From NCBI GenBank assembly GCA_944325555.1, contig CALVAN010000003.1, positions 62,001 through 126,000 on the forward strand: 64,000 nucleotides of DNA, written 5' to 3'. The DNA is from Candidatus Gastranaerophilales bacterium (GTDB lineage Bacteria; Cyanobacteriota; Vampirovibrionia; Gastranaerophilales; Gastranaerophilaceae). Of the stretch, positions 45,553 to 53,348 are shown in pieces. The notes beneath the pieces were generated by a model. It was not told the DNA's origin and did not search any database. It worked only from the letters and a program-made list of their open reading frames with translations. The position numbers and the translations under genes were made by a program. Position 1 is the first letter of the stretch. The number at the start of each line of letters is the position of its first letter.

Positions 45553-46383
45553 TTACAGATTCAAATAATATTCTTTTAAAAGCACCGCATCCTCTTCCAT
45601 AACAGGGCTTTCGCAAACAACAACACCTTTTACATCGAATTTTTTAAACGCTTTCATCAAATCTTTATAGTTCATATCGCTTTCTTTTAGCATAAGGTGT
45701 TTTTTTTCGCCCTTTTCTCCGTACTCAATTCCGGCAATATGTGCATGGAAATTTTCAAGAGCATAGCTGCCTATTTCTGTGCCTATGGTTTCAAAAATCC
45801 TGCAAAATTCATCATAAGTATTGTACAGCCCGTTTGTTCTTGCATGCAGATGAGAAAAATCAACACAGGGCAAAACCTGTTTAAAATCTTTGGAAAGCTT
45901 TACTATTTCTTCGAGGTTGCCCCATTGTGTAGGTTTGCCGGTGGTTTCGGGGCGCACCCATATATCGTTGCCCTCTTCGTCAAGCGAAGAACATATTTCT
46001 TCCATTGATTTTTCAACTTTTTTGTAGACCTCATCAGGCTGCATTCCCATATAAAATGCGGCGTGGTAAGTAACGGAATACGCACCGAGCTCCTTACCCA
46101 TTCTTGCCGTATCAAGAACACGTTTTATGCTGGCTTCTATTTTATCCTCTTCTTTGGAGTTCAGATTTATATAATACGGTCCGTGAGCGGTTAAAACCAT
46201 ATTTTTTTCAGCTGAAATTTCTTTAACAAGTTTTTGATTAGGCGGACTCATTCGTACCCCGTGGACAAACTCAAGTTCCATTCCGTCCAGTTTTAAATTT
46301 TCGAGAATTTCAAAAGCCTTTTCATATCCGGCGCTGCCGTTACATATCGGTTGACCCGCCGTTACAAATTTAAGTTTGTCCAT
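45553..46383 (-). CDS. Endonuclease IV-like TIM-barrel protein
   Basis: A 276-residue protein of the AP endonuclease 2/xylose isomerase-like TIM-barrel group. Metal-binding motifs are A-H-G-P-Y-Y-I-N near 64-71, E-T-T-G, C-V-D-F-S-H-L-H-A-R, F-H-A-H-I-A-G and C-E-S-P, which match the endonuclease IV pattern of His, Glu and Asp ligands. It could nick DNA at abasic sites or be a sugar isomerase-like relative. It lies 21 bp after the formyltransferase and shares its direction. Confidence 0.85.
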   Translation of the reverse strand: MDKLKFVTAGQPICNGSAGYEKAFEILENLKLDGMELEFVHGVRMSPPNQKLVKEISAEKNMVLTAHGPYYINLNSKEEDKIEASIKRVLDTARMGKELGAYSVTYHAAFYMGMQPDEVYKKVEKSMEEICSSLDEEGNDIWVRPETTGKPTQWGNLEEIVKLSKDFKQVLPCVDFSHLHARTNGLYNTYDEFCRIFETIGTEIGSYALENFHAHIAGIEYGEKGEKKHLMLKESDMNYKDLMKAFKKFDVKGVVVCESPVMEEDAVLLKEYYLNL

Positions 46384-46404
46384 TTATTAAAAAATCCTAT
46401 TAGC

Positions 46405-47346
46405 CTACCTGCCGAATTTTTCCCCGATTCTGGGGTTAAATTTTTCTATAAAACTTTTTGTATCCGCAATCATATACGAGCCAAACTGCATAGATTTTAT
46501 ATACAATATTCCGTCACCGGTTGCAACGCCTATGTCGTCTTTTATTCTGCAAATTGTGCCGGGTTCTTCTTTAACCTTTTTTTCAACGGCTTCCGCTGTA
46601 TAGATTTTTACAAAAATCCCTCTGAAACTTGTCATTGCAACGATAAAAGGATTCAATGCCCTTACAAAGCGCTCAATATATTTTGCATCTTTTGTCCAGT
46701 CAATGTAATTGCGTAAATTTTTTGAATCTATAGATGGTGCTTTTTTAAATTCGCCCTGGGGTTGAGGCAAAGAAATTATATTGGAATTATTTTCATACTG
46801 TTCCAAAAATTCGGCAAGAAGCTCGGAGCTCAAATAATTCATACGGTTAAACAGTGTTCCCATTGTTTCGTGTTTTTCAATAGGCACTTTTTTTTGCGCA
46901 ATTATGTTGCCGGTATCGAAATTTTCGTCCATAAAATGAAGAGTTATACCGGTTTCCTTTTCACCGTTAATAAGCACATGACTGTATGGATTAGCCCCTC
47001 TGTATTCAGGCAGAAGTGAAGGGTGGCAGTTAACAAAACCGTCTTTTGTTGTTCTTAAAAATTCCGGCGGAAATTTTTTGTTATAAGAGCAAACAACTGC
47101 AATATCTGCATTCAGCTGTTTTATTGAGTGAATAAAATCCATTTCATCCAAACGGTCTTTGTATAAAATTAGCGGCAATTTAAGACTGTTTGCAAAACCG
47201 CACATAAGCTCAAACGTACCCTCGTTTCTGTGCGGCGGAACAACGCCCACGATATTAAAACCACGGGAAACAAGTCCGGAAAGGCAAACTAATGCCATAT
47301 CCGGCATGCCTATAAACAGTATTCTTTTCTGGTATTTGTTATTCAA
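46405..47346 (-). CDS. Formyltransferase-family protein (Fmt fold)
   Basis: A 313-residue protein with the formyltransferase fold: I-G-M-P-D-M-A near residue 12, the catalytic set N-K-K-F-P, C-H-P-S-L-L-P-E-Y-R-G-A-N-P, and F-D-T-G-N-I. It has an Fmt-like C-terminal domain. The N-terminal nucleotide/THF loop differs from typical Fmt, with Y-N-K-K-F-P in place of A-Y-G-x-I-L-P, so it may formylate an amino sugar or be a divergent methionyl-tRNA formyltransferase. Start ATG at 47346. Confidence 0.82.
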   Translation of the reverse strand: MNNKYQKRILFIGMPDMALVCLSGLVSRGFNIVGVVPPHRNEGTFELMCGFANSLKLPLILYKDRLDEMDFIHSIKQLNADIAVVCSYNKKFPPEFLRTTKDGFVNCHPSLLPEYRGANPYSHVLINGEKETGITLHFMDENFDTGNIIAQKKVPIEKHETMGTLFNRMNYLSSELLAEFLEQYENNSNIISLPQPQGEFKKAPSIDSKNLRNYIDWTKDAKYIERFVRALNPFIVAMTSFRGIFVKIYTAEAVEKKVKEEPGTICRIKDDIGVATGDGILYIKSMQFGSYMIADTKSFIEKFNPRIGEKFGR

Positions 47347-47392
47347 TAGCGTGTCCGTTCAGTTTTTTACACATCTATTATACCATTGATTG

Positions 47393-47420
47393 TTGTAATT
47401 AATAAAAAATGTATTATAAT
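47393..47420 (+). promoter_or_regulatory. Promoter giving a near-leaderless TPM transcript
   Basis: TTGTAA (47393-47398), 16 bp, then TATAAT (47415-47420). The ATG at 47428 lies about 7 bases after the -10 box, so transcription would start at or beside the start codon. No ribosome site precedes that ATG. Confidence 0.55.
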
Positions 47421-47427
47421 ACTTCTT

Positions 47428-48144
47428 ATGTTTAAACGTTTTGTACTGTTAGTTGTTCTGTTTCTGGTGACGTTATGTCCTGTGTTTGCTGATTCACGGT
47501 ATAATTTTAATGCGTTTATTGCGGACAATGCCAACCTTTTGGACGAAAATGCAGAAAACTCCATAAACACGTTTTTGTGGGATTTGCAAAGAAAGACGGG
47601 CACGGATATTGCCGTTGTCACGGTGAAATCTCTTGACGGACGAAGCGTTGAAGAAACAGCCTTAAACATCGGCAGAAAATATAAGCTCGGTAAAAAAGGC
47701 AAAGATAACGGTGCAGTGGTGCTGGTTGCCCCCAATGAACGCAGGATGAGGATAGAAATCGGTTATGGGCTGGAGGGCACAATAACAGACGGGCGTGCAG
47801 GCAGAATCCGTGATGAAGATATGCTCCCTTATTTTAAAAAGGGCGACTATCAAAGCGGAATCTGGCGAGGAACTTATACACTTGCCAGTACAATTGCAAA
47901 AGCGGAAGGCTACACTCTCAGCACCACAGGCAACATACCTAAAGCTCCGGCAAACAGCACGAATGATGACTTCTGGCTATTTTTATTAGTAATAATATTT
48001 GTAATGATAAGATTCGGTATTATTCCTGTTCCTTTCTACTATGGAGGATACAGAGGTTCGGACTATGGTGGCGGTTTTGGAAGCTTCGGCGGTTTTGGCG
48101 GAGGCGGCGGCTTCGGCGGCGGCGGTGCGTCGGGCAGCTGGTAA
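47428..48144 (+). CDS. TPM-domain membrane protein (YgcG-like)
   Basis: A 238-residue protein: signal peptide (about residues 1-19, ending V-F-A-D), a TPM domain (about 25-160, with L-L-D-E-N-A-E and I-E-I-G-Y-G-L-E-G), one membrane helix, and a Gly/Phe-rich tail of F-G-G-G-G repeats. TPM proteins are often encoded beside LemA, as here, and the domain is linked to phosphatase-like or chaperone activity in plants (TLP18.3). The ATG at 47428 is chosen for the signal peptide; the ATG at 47386 precedes the promoter. Confidence 0.88.
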   Translation: MFKRFVLLVVLFLVTLCPVFADSRYNFNAFIADNANLLDENAENSINTFLWDLQRKTGTDIAVVTVKSLDGRSVEETALNIGRKYKLGKKGKDNGAVVLVAPNERRMRIEIGYGLEGTITDGRAGRIRDEDMLPYFKKGDYQSGIWRGTYTLASTIAKAEGYTLSTTGNIPKAPANSTNDDFWLFLLVIIFVMIRFGIIPVPFYYGGYRGSDYGGGFGSFGGFGGGGGFGGGGASGSW

Positions 48145-48173
48145 TTTAACTTTTATTTGGGAGAATTTTATTA

Positions 48174-48905
48174 ATGAAAAAACTTGATAATTTTATTCAG
48201 GACATAAAAAAGGTCTTTAATCAGAGGTTAAAAAGCATTTTTATTTACGGCTCAAAAGCAAATATTGATACGGATAAGCTTTCTTCCGATATCGATATTA
48301 TGGTTGTTGCAGATAGCGTAACGGGCGATGACCTGAAAAAATGTGCGCCTATTGTAAAAAAATGGATGGGCATAGGCTGTCCCTGCAGGATATTTGATAA
48401 AGAGAAAAACCCTCTGCCTGTCTTTATGGGAGAGCGTGAGTGGTTCAACTCGGCTGATGTTTATGCAATGGAGTATTCTGATATAAAAGACAATCACAAA
48501 ATACTTTACGGCGAAAATCTTATATGTTCGCTGAATATAAAAAAAGAGGATTTAAGGCTGCAATGTGAAGCTGAAATGAAAAACCTTTTAATGCGTTTTC
48601 GAAAACATTATCTTTTGTTTGCCGATAACCCTAAAGAAATCAACAATGCTCTTTTTGCCGTCACAAAAACTATAAACGCAATCTTTAAAGCGATTTTGAG
48701 ATTAAAAGAAATAGAAGTTTCAAAATCTGCTTACGCTAACCTGAATAAAATTTGCGAAATCTTTGATGCGGACAAGCAGTTTTATGAAAAGCTGCTGTGT
48801 GCAAAAGACAGACACTGCAAATTTTCAAAAGCTGAAACCTACAAACTTGTTGATGAGGCGATAATGCAGCTGGAAAAACTTTTGGAATACATAAACAATA
48901 TGTAA
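48174..48905 (+). CDS. Nucleotidyltransferase-domain protein
   Basis: A 243-residue protein with an N-terminal nucleotidyltransferase fold: Y-G-S-K-A near residues 26-30 and S-S-D-I-D-I-M-V near 38-45. The two aspartates are the metal ligands. The C-terminal half is an all-helical HEPN-like region. It resembles MNT/HEPN-type enzymes in one chain. It sits between the TPM and LemA genes in one operon; target unknown. No adjacent antitoxin. Confidence 0.82.
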   Translation: MKKLDNFIQDIKKVFNQRLKSIFIYGSKANIDTDKLSSDIDIMVVADSVTGDDLKKCAPIVKKWMGIGCPCRIFDKEKNPLPVFMGEREWFNSADVYAMEYSDIKDNHKILYGENLICSLNIKKEDLRLQCEAEMKNLLMRFRKHYLLFADNPKEINNALFAVTKTINAIFKAILRLKEIEVSKSAYANLNKICEIFDADKQFYEKLLCAKDRHCKFSKAETYKLVDEAIMQLEKLLEYINNM

Positions 48906-48926
48906 AATTAAATAAAAGGAGAAAAA

Positions 48927-49502
48927 ATGAAAAAAACAGTATGGATTGTATTAGGAGTCTTGCTTCTTCTAATCATAATGGTAGCAGGCTCATTTATCGG
49001 CGTTTACAACAGACTCCAGCTTATGGACGAAAACGTTAATGCCCAGTGGGCGCAGGTTGACAACCAGTTGAAAAGAAGAAACGACCTTATTCCGAACCTT
49101 GTTGCTACCGTAAAAGGTTATGCCGCACACGAAAAATCTCTGTTTACCGAAATTGCGGAATCACGTGCCAAACTCGGCGGTGCAATGAACAAAAACGATA
49201 TGAAGGCAATACAGCAAAGCAACAGCGACCTTTCTAACGCACTGTCAAGACTTTTGATGGTGGTTGAAAGGTATCCCGATTTAAAGGCTGACAAACAGTT
49301 TATTAATCTTCAAGATGAACTTGCGGGAACGGAAAACAGGCTTGCTGTGGCAAGAAAAGACTATAATGAAAGCGTAAAACAGATAAACGCAACCGTAAGA
49401 ACTTTTCCGACTTCGATTGTTGCGGCAATGTCAGGTATAAAAGCAAGAGAATACTTTGAAACTCCGGAAGCAGAAAAGAAAGCACCGGAAGTGAAGTTTT
49501 GA
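48927..49502 (+). CDS. lemA: LemA family protein
   Basis: A 191-residue membrane-anchored helical protein with one N-terminal helix and the family motifs Y-N-R-L-Q-x-M-D-E-N-V, W-A-Q-V-D-N-Q-L-K-R-R-N-D-L-I-P-N-L and the R-x-Y-N-E-S-V-x4-N-x2-V-R-T-F-P region. Length is standard. AAAGGAG lies 7 bases before the ATG. A strong terminator follows. LemA and TPM proteins commonly occur together; their job at the envelope is unclear. Confidence 0.95.
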   Translation: MKKTVWIVLGVLLLLIIMVAGSFIGVYNRLQLMDENVNAQWAQVDNQLKRRNDLIPNLVATVKGYAAHEKSLFTEIAESRAKLGGAMNKNDMKAIQQSNSDLSNALSRLLMVVERYPDLKADKQFINLQDELAGTENRLAVARKDYNESVKQINATVRTFPTSIVAAMSGIKAREYFETPEAEKKAPEVKF

Positions 49503-49532
49503 TATTTGATTTTTGATATCAGGTTATACAAG

Positions 49533-49558
49533 AAAAGAGGGCTTATGCCCTCTTTTTT
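49533..49558 (+). terminator. Intrinsic terminator
   Basis: AAAAGAGGGC (49533-49542) pairs with GCCCTCTTTT (49547-49556) around a TTAT loop, with T residues following. Ends the TPM-nucleotidyltransferase-LemA operon. Confidence 0.9.
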
Positions 49559-49684
49559 ATTAAGGGTGTAAAAATAAAATGTAAAGTGTAAAAGGAACAA
49601 AACAAAATGCAGCCAAGAACATTTGTAAGATTCTGAACACAAACGATTTATGAAAGCAAAAATTAACAAATAAAAAAATAAAAA

Positions 49685-50137
49685 TTATTGATATTTCGGA
49701 TTATCGGTTGTTAAATAACCGTCCTCATCCAGCCATAATTGAATCGGAAAAGACTCCGCTTTTCTTTTTATGGTAATTGTGCAATTATCGGATTTTGAGC
49801 AGTTGCCGGTTATATCAAATATCCACAAATAATTTTTTTCAACAATAATATTACCGTTTCTTGTTGAAGTTTTCATAACTTTTGCAAAACATGCGGCAAC
49901 CCCGTTTGATGTTAATTCACAAGGCCTTTTTGAATATTTTATCGCCTTAGTGTAGGCTGATACTGCCTTTTGTAAGAAAAACAATCTGTTCTGGTAATCA
50001 GATGAATTTTCCTGCGAGGAAGCAAAAACATTATCATTTTGAACGGCAAAGACTGCAGTATTTTTATCGGAAATGTTTGAGATAGCTATTGTTGCGAATA
50101 CAAAAAACAAACTTGCCATAAAAAAGATTTTGCGCAT
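49685..50137 (-). CDS. Exported hypothetical protein
   Basis: A 150-residue protein with an N-terminal signal or anchor (about residues 5-20) and a mature domain with four Cys residues (C-E-L, A-A-C-F, N-C-S, N-C-T) that may form disulphides. The end W-L-D-E-D-G-Y-L-T-T-D-N-P resembles minor-pilin or periplasmic proteins, but no prepilin motif is present. AAGGAGTATAT precedes the ATG. Function unknown. Confidence 0.7.
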   Translation of the reverse strand: MRKIFFMASLFFVFATIAISNISDKNTAVFAVQNDNVFASSQENSSDYQNRLFFLQKAVSAYTKAIKYSKRPCELTSNGVAACFAKVMKTSTRNGNIIVEKNYLWIFDITGNCSKSDNCTITIKRKAESFPIQLWLDEDGYLTTDNPKYQ

Positions 50138-50269
50138 ATCAATATACTCCTTTTGGATACAATATAGCGGCGATACCGCTTGTTATCCTACAATTATAAT
50201 TGATAAAACACCTTCGGTCAAAAGCACGTATAAGTTTGCGGGGTAAATATAATTTTTCGCCAAATAATT

Positions 50270-50307
50270 TGTAAAAACAAAAGCGGCATGAAAGCCGCTT
50301 TATTTTT
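50270..50307. terminator. Intrinsic terminator beside tRNA-Leu(GAG)
   Basis: AAGCGGC (50281-50287) and GCCGCTT (50294-50300) form a stem with a 6-base loop and T-rich tails on both strands. It lies immediately past the tRNA 3' CCA. Confidence 0.8.
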
Positions 50308-50308
50308 A

Positions 50309-50393
50309 TGGTGTCGACGGCGGGACTTGAACCCGCACGGGTTTCCCCACACGCCCCTCAAACGTGCGCGTATACCGATTCCGCCACGTCGAC
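50309..50393 (-). tRNA. tRNA-Leu (anticodon GAG)
   Basis: Acceptor GTCGACG/CGTCGAC, D-arm, anticodon loop TTTGAGG, long variable arm, T-loop TTCAAGT, discriminator A and encoded CCA. A partial copy of its 5' end lies 92 bp upstream. Confidence 0.95.
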
Positions 50394-50494
50394 ATCAATA
50401 TTTTATTTTCAAATGTCTTGCGTATACCTCCCCTCTCCTCGAAATGACATTTAGTCATTTCTCGTCGGCAGAGTGCCACGTCGACATCAATATT
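50383..50494. repeat. Duplicated tRNA-Leu(GAG) 5' end with hairpin
   Basis: GCCACGTCGACATCAATATT occurs at 50383-50402, where it includes the tRNA 5' end, and again at 50475-50494. Between them is the hairpin GAAATGAC-ATTTA-GTCATTTC (50441-50461) followed by CGGCAGAGTGCCAC, a junction also seen at tRNA-Leu(CAG). Confidence 0.85.
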
Positions 50495-50580
50495 AAATTT
50501 TCAACAAAAACTATATTACTATAAACATAATTTTTGTAAAATTCTTTTTATTACCTCTCTCAAAGAGAGGGAGGGAAAAC

Positions 50581-50854
50581 TGCCGATGAAGGGTCGGCTT
50601 GCAATGTAGGCGAAGAATGAGCCGTACAGTGCAGGATACTCGAAGAGTAAACCACCGTTGTTCGTAAGAACAACAGGGGTGAAGAGTCCAAGTATCAGAC
50701 CTTCTTTGTTTTAAAATTGCCGAAGAAGGGTCGGCTTGCAATGTAGGCGAAGAATGAGCCGTACAGTGCAGGATACTCGAAGAGTAAACCACCGTTGTTC
50801 GTAAGAACAACAGGGGTGAAGAGTCCAAGTATCAGACCTTCTTTGTTTTAAAAT
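50581..50854. repeat. Two tandem 137-bp units in phase with the tRNA-Leu(CAG) 3' end
   Basis: TGCCGAxGAAGGG occurs at 50581, 50718 and 50855, exactly 137 bp apart. The third is the true tRNA 3' end. Each unit includes GTTGTTC-GTAA-GAACAAC and a long shared spacer. The two units are almost identical. Confidence 0.9.
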
Positions 50855-50935
50855 TGCCGATGAAGGGACTCGAACCCCCATGAGTTTCCTCGCACGCACC
50901 TGAAGCGTGTGCGTCTACCATTTCGCCACATCGGC
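50855..50935 (-). tRNA. tRNA-Leu (anticodon CAG)
   Basis: Acceptor GCCGATG/CATCGGC, D-arm GCGAAATGG, anticodon loop TTCAGGT on a 5-bp stem, long variable arm, T-loop TTCGAGT, discriminator A, no encoded CCA. Copies of its 3' and 5' ends flank it on both sides. Confidence 0.94.
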
Positions 50936-51327
50936 AAAGTCCAAAATTTGTTATCAAAGTTCAATAAAAGCGCCTCAATGGCGAAGGTACTCACTGGCGT
51001 TCGTACACCTCTCGAAAAACGATACTCAATCGTTTTTCTCGGCAGAGTGCCACATCGGCATTTAAAAAATCAAAGTACAATCCTTTGTGGCGAAGCAGCT
51101 GCGCTGCGGTTCCAATAAGCAGGGCAAAAACAATACTCAATTGTTTTTGCTTGTTTTTTTAGCTTTTTGGTTCCTGCCACATCGGCAAAGTCCAAAATTT
51201 GTTATCAAAGTTCAATAAAAGCGCCTCAATGGCGAAGGTACTCACTGGCGTTCGTACACCTCTCGAAAAACGATACTCAATCGTTTTTCTCGGCAGAGTG
51301 CCACATCGGCATTTAAAAAATCAAAGT
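50925..51327. repeat. 152-bp direct repeat with four copies of the tRNA-Leu(CAG) 5' end
   Basis: The segments 50925-51076 and 51176-51327 are identical, 251 bp apart. GCCACATCGGCA, the tRNA 5' end, occurs at 50925, 51049, 51176 and 51300. Hairpins GAAAAACGAT-ACTCA-ATCGTTTTTC (51014-51038, repeated at 51265) and GCAAAAACAAT-ACTCA-ATTGTTTTTGC (51124-51150) share a loop, and their stems differ by paired changes. Confidence 0.9.
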
Positions 51328-51417
51328 TCAATCTTGAATCAGCAACCGAATCAAGTATATCTATAATAAAATCAATTATTCTCTACGTCAATAAAAATTT
51401 CATGCTATTCTATAAAT

Positions 51418-51930
51418 ATGATTGAACTTCTGATTTTATACAGCTTAAAAAATCGGGAACGTACCGTTTATTCCCTGCGGTCGGATATTATAGAAAAATT
51501 CGGCTGCTTTACAAAACCCAGTATCGGAACAATTTACCCTGCTCTAAAAAGACTTTTGCAGGCAAATGTCGTAACTATGAGAAATGACTATTCGCAGGGC
51601 GGCAAAAAATCCACATATTACGGCTTGGCAATGCATTGGACAAAAAAATTTCATGACCTGTTTTTTACACAGTTGAGTGAAAACCCGACCCAGTTTTTTA
51701 CTGAAGTTCAATCCCGTATTGCCGTAATGTCTTTGTTGGATGATGAACTTAAACAAACTTTTATAAACGATATCTCAATCAAAATGGAATCTTTCCTTCT
51801 TGATTTACAAAATGCTCTCGAGGATGAGTATATTAATTATGACAAATACCAGCTTGCGCTTTTGAAAAAAAATATACAAGAGGTGGAAAACTTTAAATCA
51901 CTTATTCAAACTCTTGAGGAGAATGACTGA
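51418..51930 (+). CDS. PadR-family transcriptional regulator
   Basis: A 170-residue regulator with a PadR winged helix at residues 1-75 (L-I-L-Y-S-L, S-I-G-T-I-Y-P-A-L-K-R-L) and a helical dimerisation C-terminus. It represses neighbouring genes in many bacteria in response to small molecules. Its stop overlaps the start of the radical SAM gene by 1 base, so they are co-expressed; whether it controls that gene is open. No palindrome of note was seen at its promoter. Confidence 0.85.
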   Translation: MIELLILYSLKNRERTVYSLRSDIIEKFGCFTKPSIGTIYPALKRLLQANVVTMRNDYSQGGKKSTYYGLAMHWTKKFHDLFFTQLSENPTQFFTEVQSRIAVMSLLDDELKQTFINDISIKMESFLLDLQNALEDEYINYDKYQLALLKKNIQEVENFKSLIQTLEEND

Positions 51931-53213
51931 TGAGCGCAATAATCTCAGAGGTGCTGAAAGACTCTATTGCCGAGGAACTGGGGTTCCAAAAATGCGATAA
52001 AATAATTTCCGTTAACGGTGAAAAACCGCAGGATATGATTGATTATCGCTATATGATGTGCTGTGAGAAGGTCGACATAGAAATCGAGCGTACAAACGGC
52101 GATACGGAAATTTTTGAAATTGAAAAAGATTTTGATGATGATTTGGGCATTGTTTTTGAATCAGCAGTGTTTGACAGAATAAAACCCTGCACAAATCATT
52201 GTATTTTTTGCTTTGTTGACCAGCAGCCCGAAGGGCTTCGAGAATCTTTGTACATAAAAGATGACGACTACAGGCTTTCGTATTTACAGGGGACCTATGT
52301 TACACTGACAAACCTTACGCAAAAAGATCGAGAACGCATAGAAAAACTTCATCTGGGACCTTTATATGTATCCGTTCATACAACCAATCCGGAACTCAGA
52401 GTAAAAATGCTTTCAAATCCTAAAGCGGCAAATATTCTTGAAGATTTAAAATGGCTGAAAAAAGCAGATATCCCTATCCATGCACAAATTGTGCTGTGCC
52501 CGGGTTACAATGACGGGGCGGAGCTTGAAAGAACTTTAAGTGATTTTGAAAAGTTCAAATCAATCATTCAATCTGTTGCGATTGTTCCTGTGGGAATTAC
52601 AAAATTCCACAAAAACAATCTTAAAACTTTAACAAAAGAAAACGCACTGCATGTGATTAAGCAGGTGGAACATTTTAACGCAAAGGTAAAAAAACATCTT
52701 GCAATGGCAAGTGACGAATTTTTCTTAAAAGCGGATTATCCGATACCTGATAAGAAATATTACGGCAGTTTTTCTCAATTAGAAGACGGCGTCGGTGCTT
52801 TAAGGCTTTTGACGGATGATTTTGAAAAAAGGAAGAAAAAACTTCCTAAAAAGTTAAAAACACAGTTGGAACTTACCTTTGCCGTTGCTCAAAGTTCGGT
52901 AAAAATTTTTAAAGATATAGTGAATGAGTTAAACTGTATAGAAAACTGTCATTGCGAAATTGCAGAACTTAAAAACGGATTTTTTGGGGATAATGTTACC
53001 GTTGCCGGACTTATAACCGGTCGGGATTTAATCAATCAATTAAATGGAAAAAATATCAAAAAACTTGTTATTCCGTCTATTATGCTGCGCCCCTTTACTA
53101 ATGATTTTTTGGATAACATAACTGTAGAACAGGTTGAGCGGGAATTATCATGCAGGGTGATTGTGATAAAAGACATTTATTCAACAAAAGAAATTTTTCA
53201 GCTTTTGAAATGA
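51930..53213 (+). CDS. PDZ-radical SAM-DUF512 protein
   Basis: A 427-residue protein with a short PDZ-like N-terminus (about residues 1-70), a radical SAM iron-sulphur motif C87-x3-C91-x2-C94 (C-T-N-H-C-I-F-C-F-V-D), and a C-terminal DUF512 domain ending in a barrel-like region. This family is common in Clostridia and cyanobacteria, with unknown substrate. It carries all three cluster cysteines, so it should be active. Co-transcribed with the PadR gene. Confidence 0.92.
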   Translation: MSAIISEVLKDSIAEELGFQKCDKIISVNGEKPQDMIDYRYMMCCEKVDIEIERTNGDTEIFEIEKDFDDDLGIVFESAVFDRIKPCTNHCIFCFVDQQPEGLRESLYIKDDDYRLSYLQGTYVTLTNLTQKDRERIEKLHLGPLYVSVHTTNPELRVKMLSNPKAANILEDLKWLKKADIPIHAQIVLCPGYNDGAELERTLSDFEKFKSIIQSVAIVPVGITKFHKNNLKTLTKENALHVIKQVEHFNAKVKKHLAMASDEFFLKADYPIPDKKYYGSFSQLEDGVGALRLLTDDFEKRKKKLPKKLKTQLELTFAVAQSSVKIFKDIVNELNCIENCHCEIAELKNGFFGDNVTVAGLITGRDLINQLNGKNIKKLVIPSIMLRPFTNDFLDNITVEQVERELSCRVIVIKDIYSTKEIFQLLK

Positions 53214-53348
53214 TAACTAAAAAATACCGTATTTTACTTGAATAAAATTCTGCTGAATTGTTACAAATATATTAAATATATCAAAAATGTTTAGTATTTT
53301 ATTTTCGCTTTAAGTACAATAAATACAACAGAATAAAAAGGAAATGTT

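Noticed and set aside
48174-48905. Toxin-antitoxin (MNT/HEPN) module
   Set aside because: Both domains seem to be in one protein, with no second small gene; it sits inside the TPM-LemA operon.
50288-51118. Open frames of 60-105 codons across the tRNA-Leu genes and their repeats
   Set aside because: They are antisense to tRNAs or lie inside tandem repeats; the duplicated frames are a by-product of the 137-bp units.
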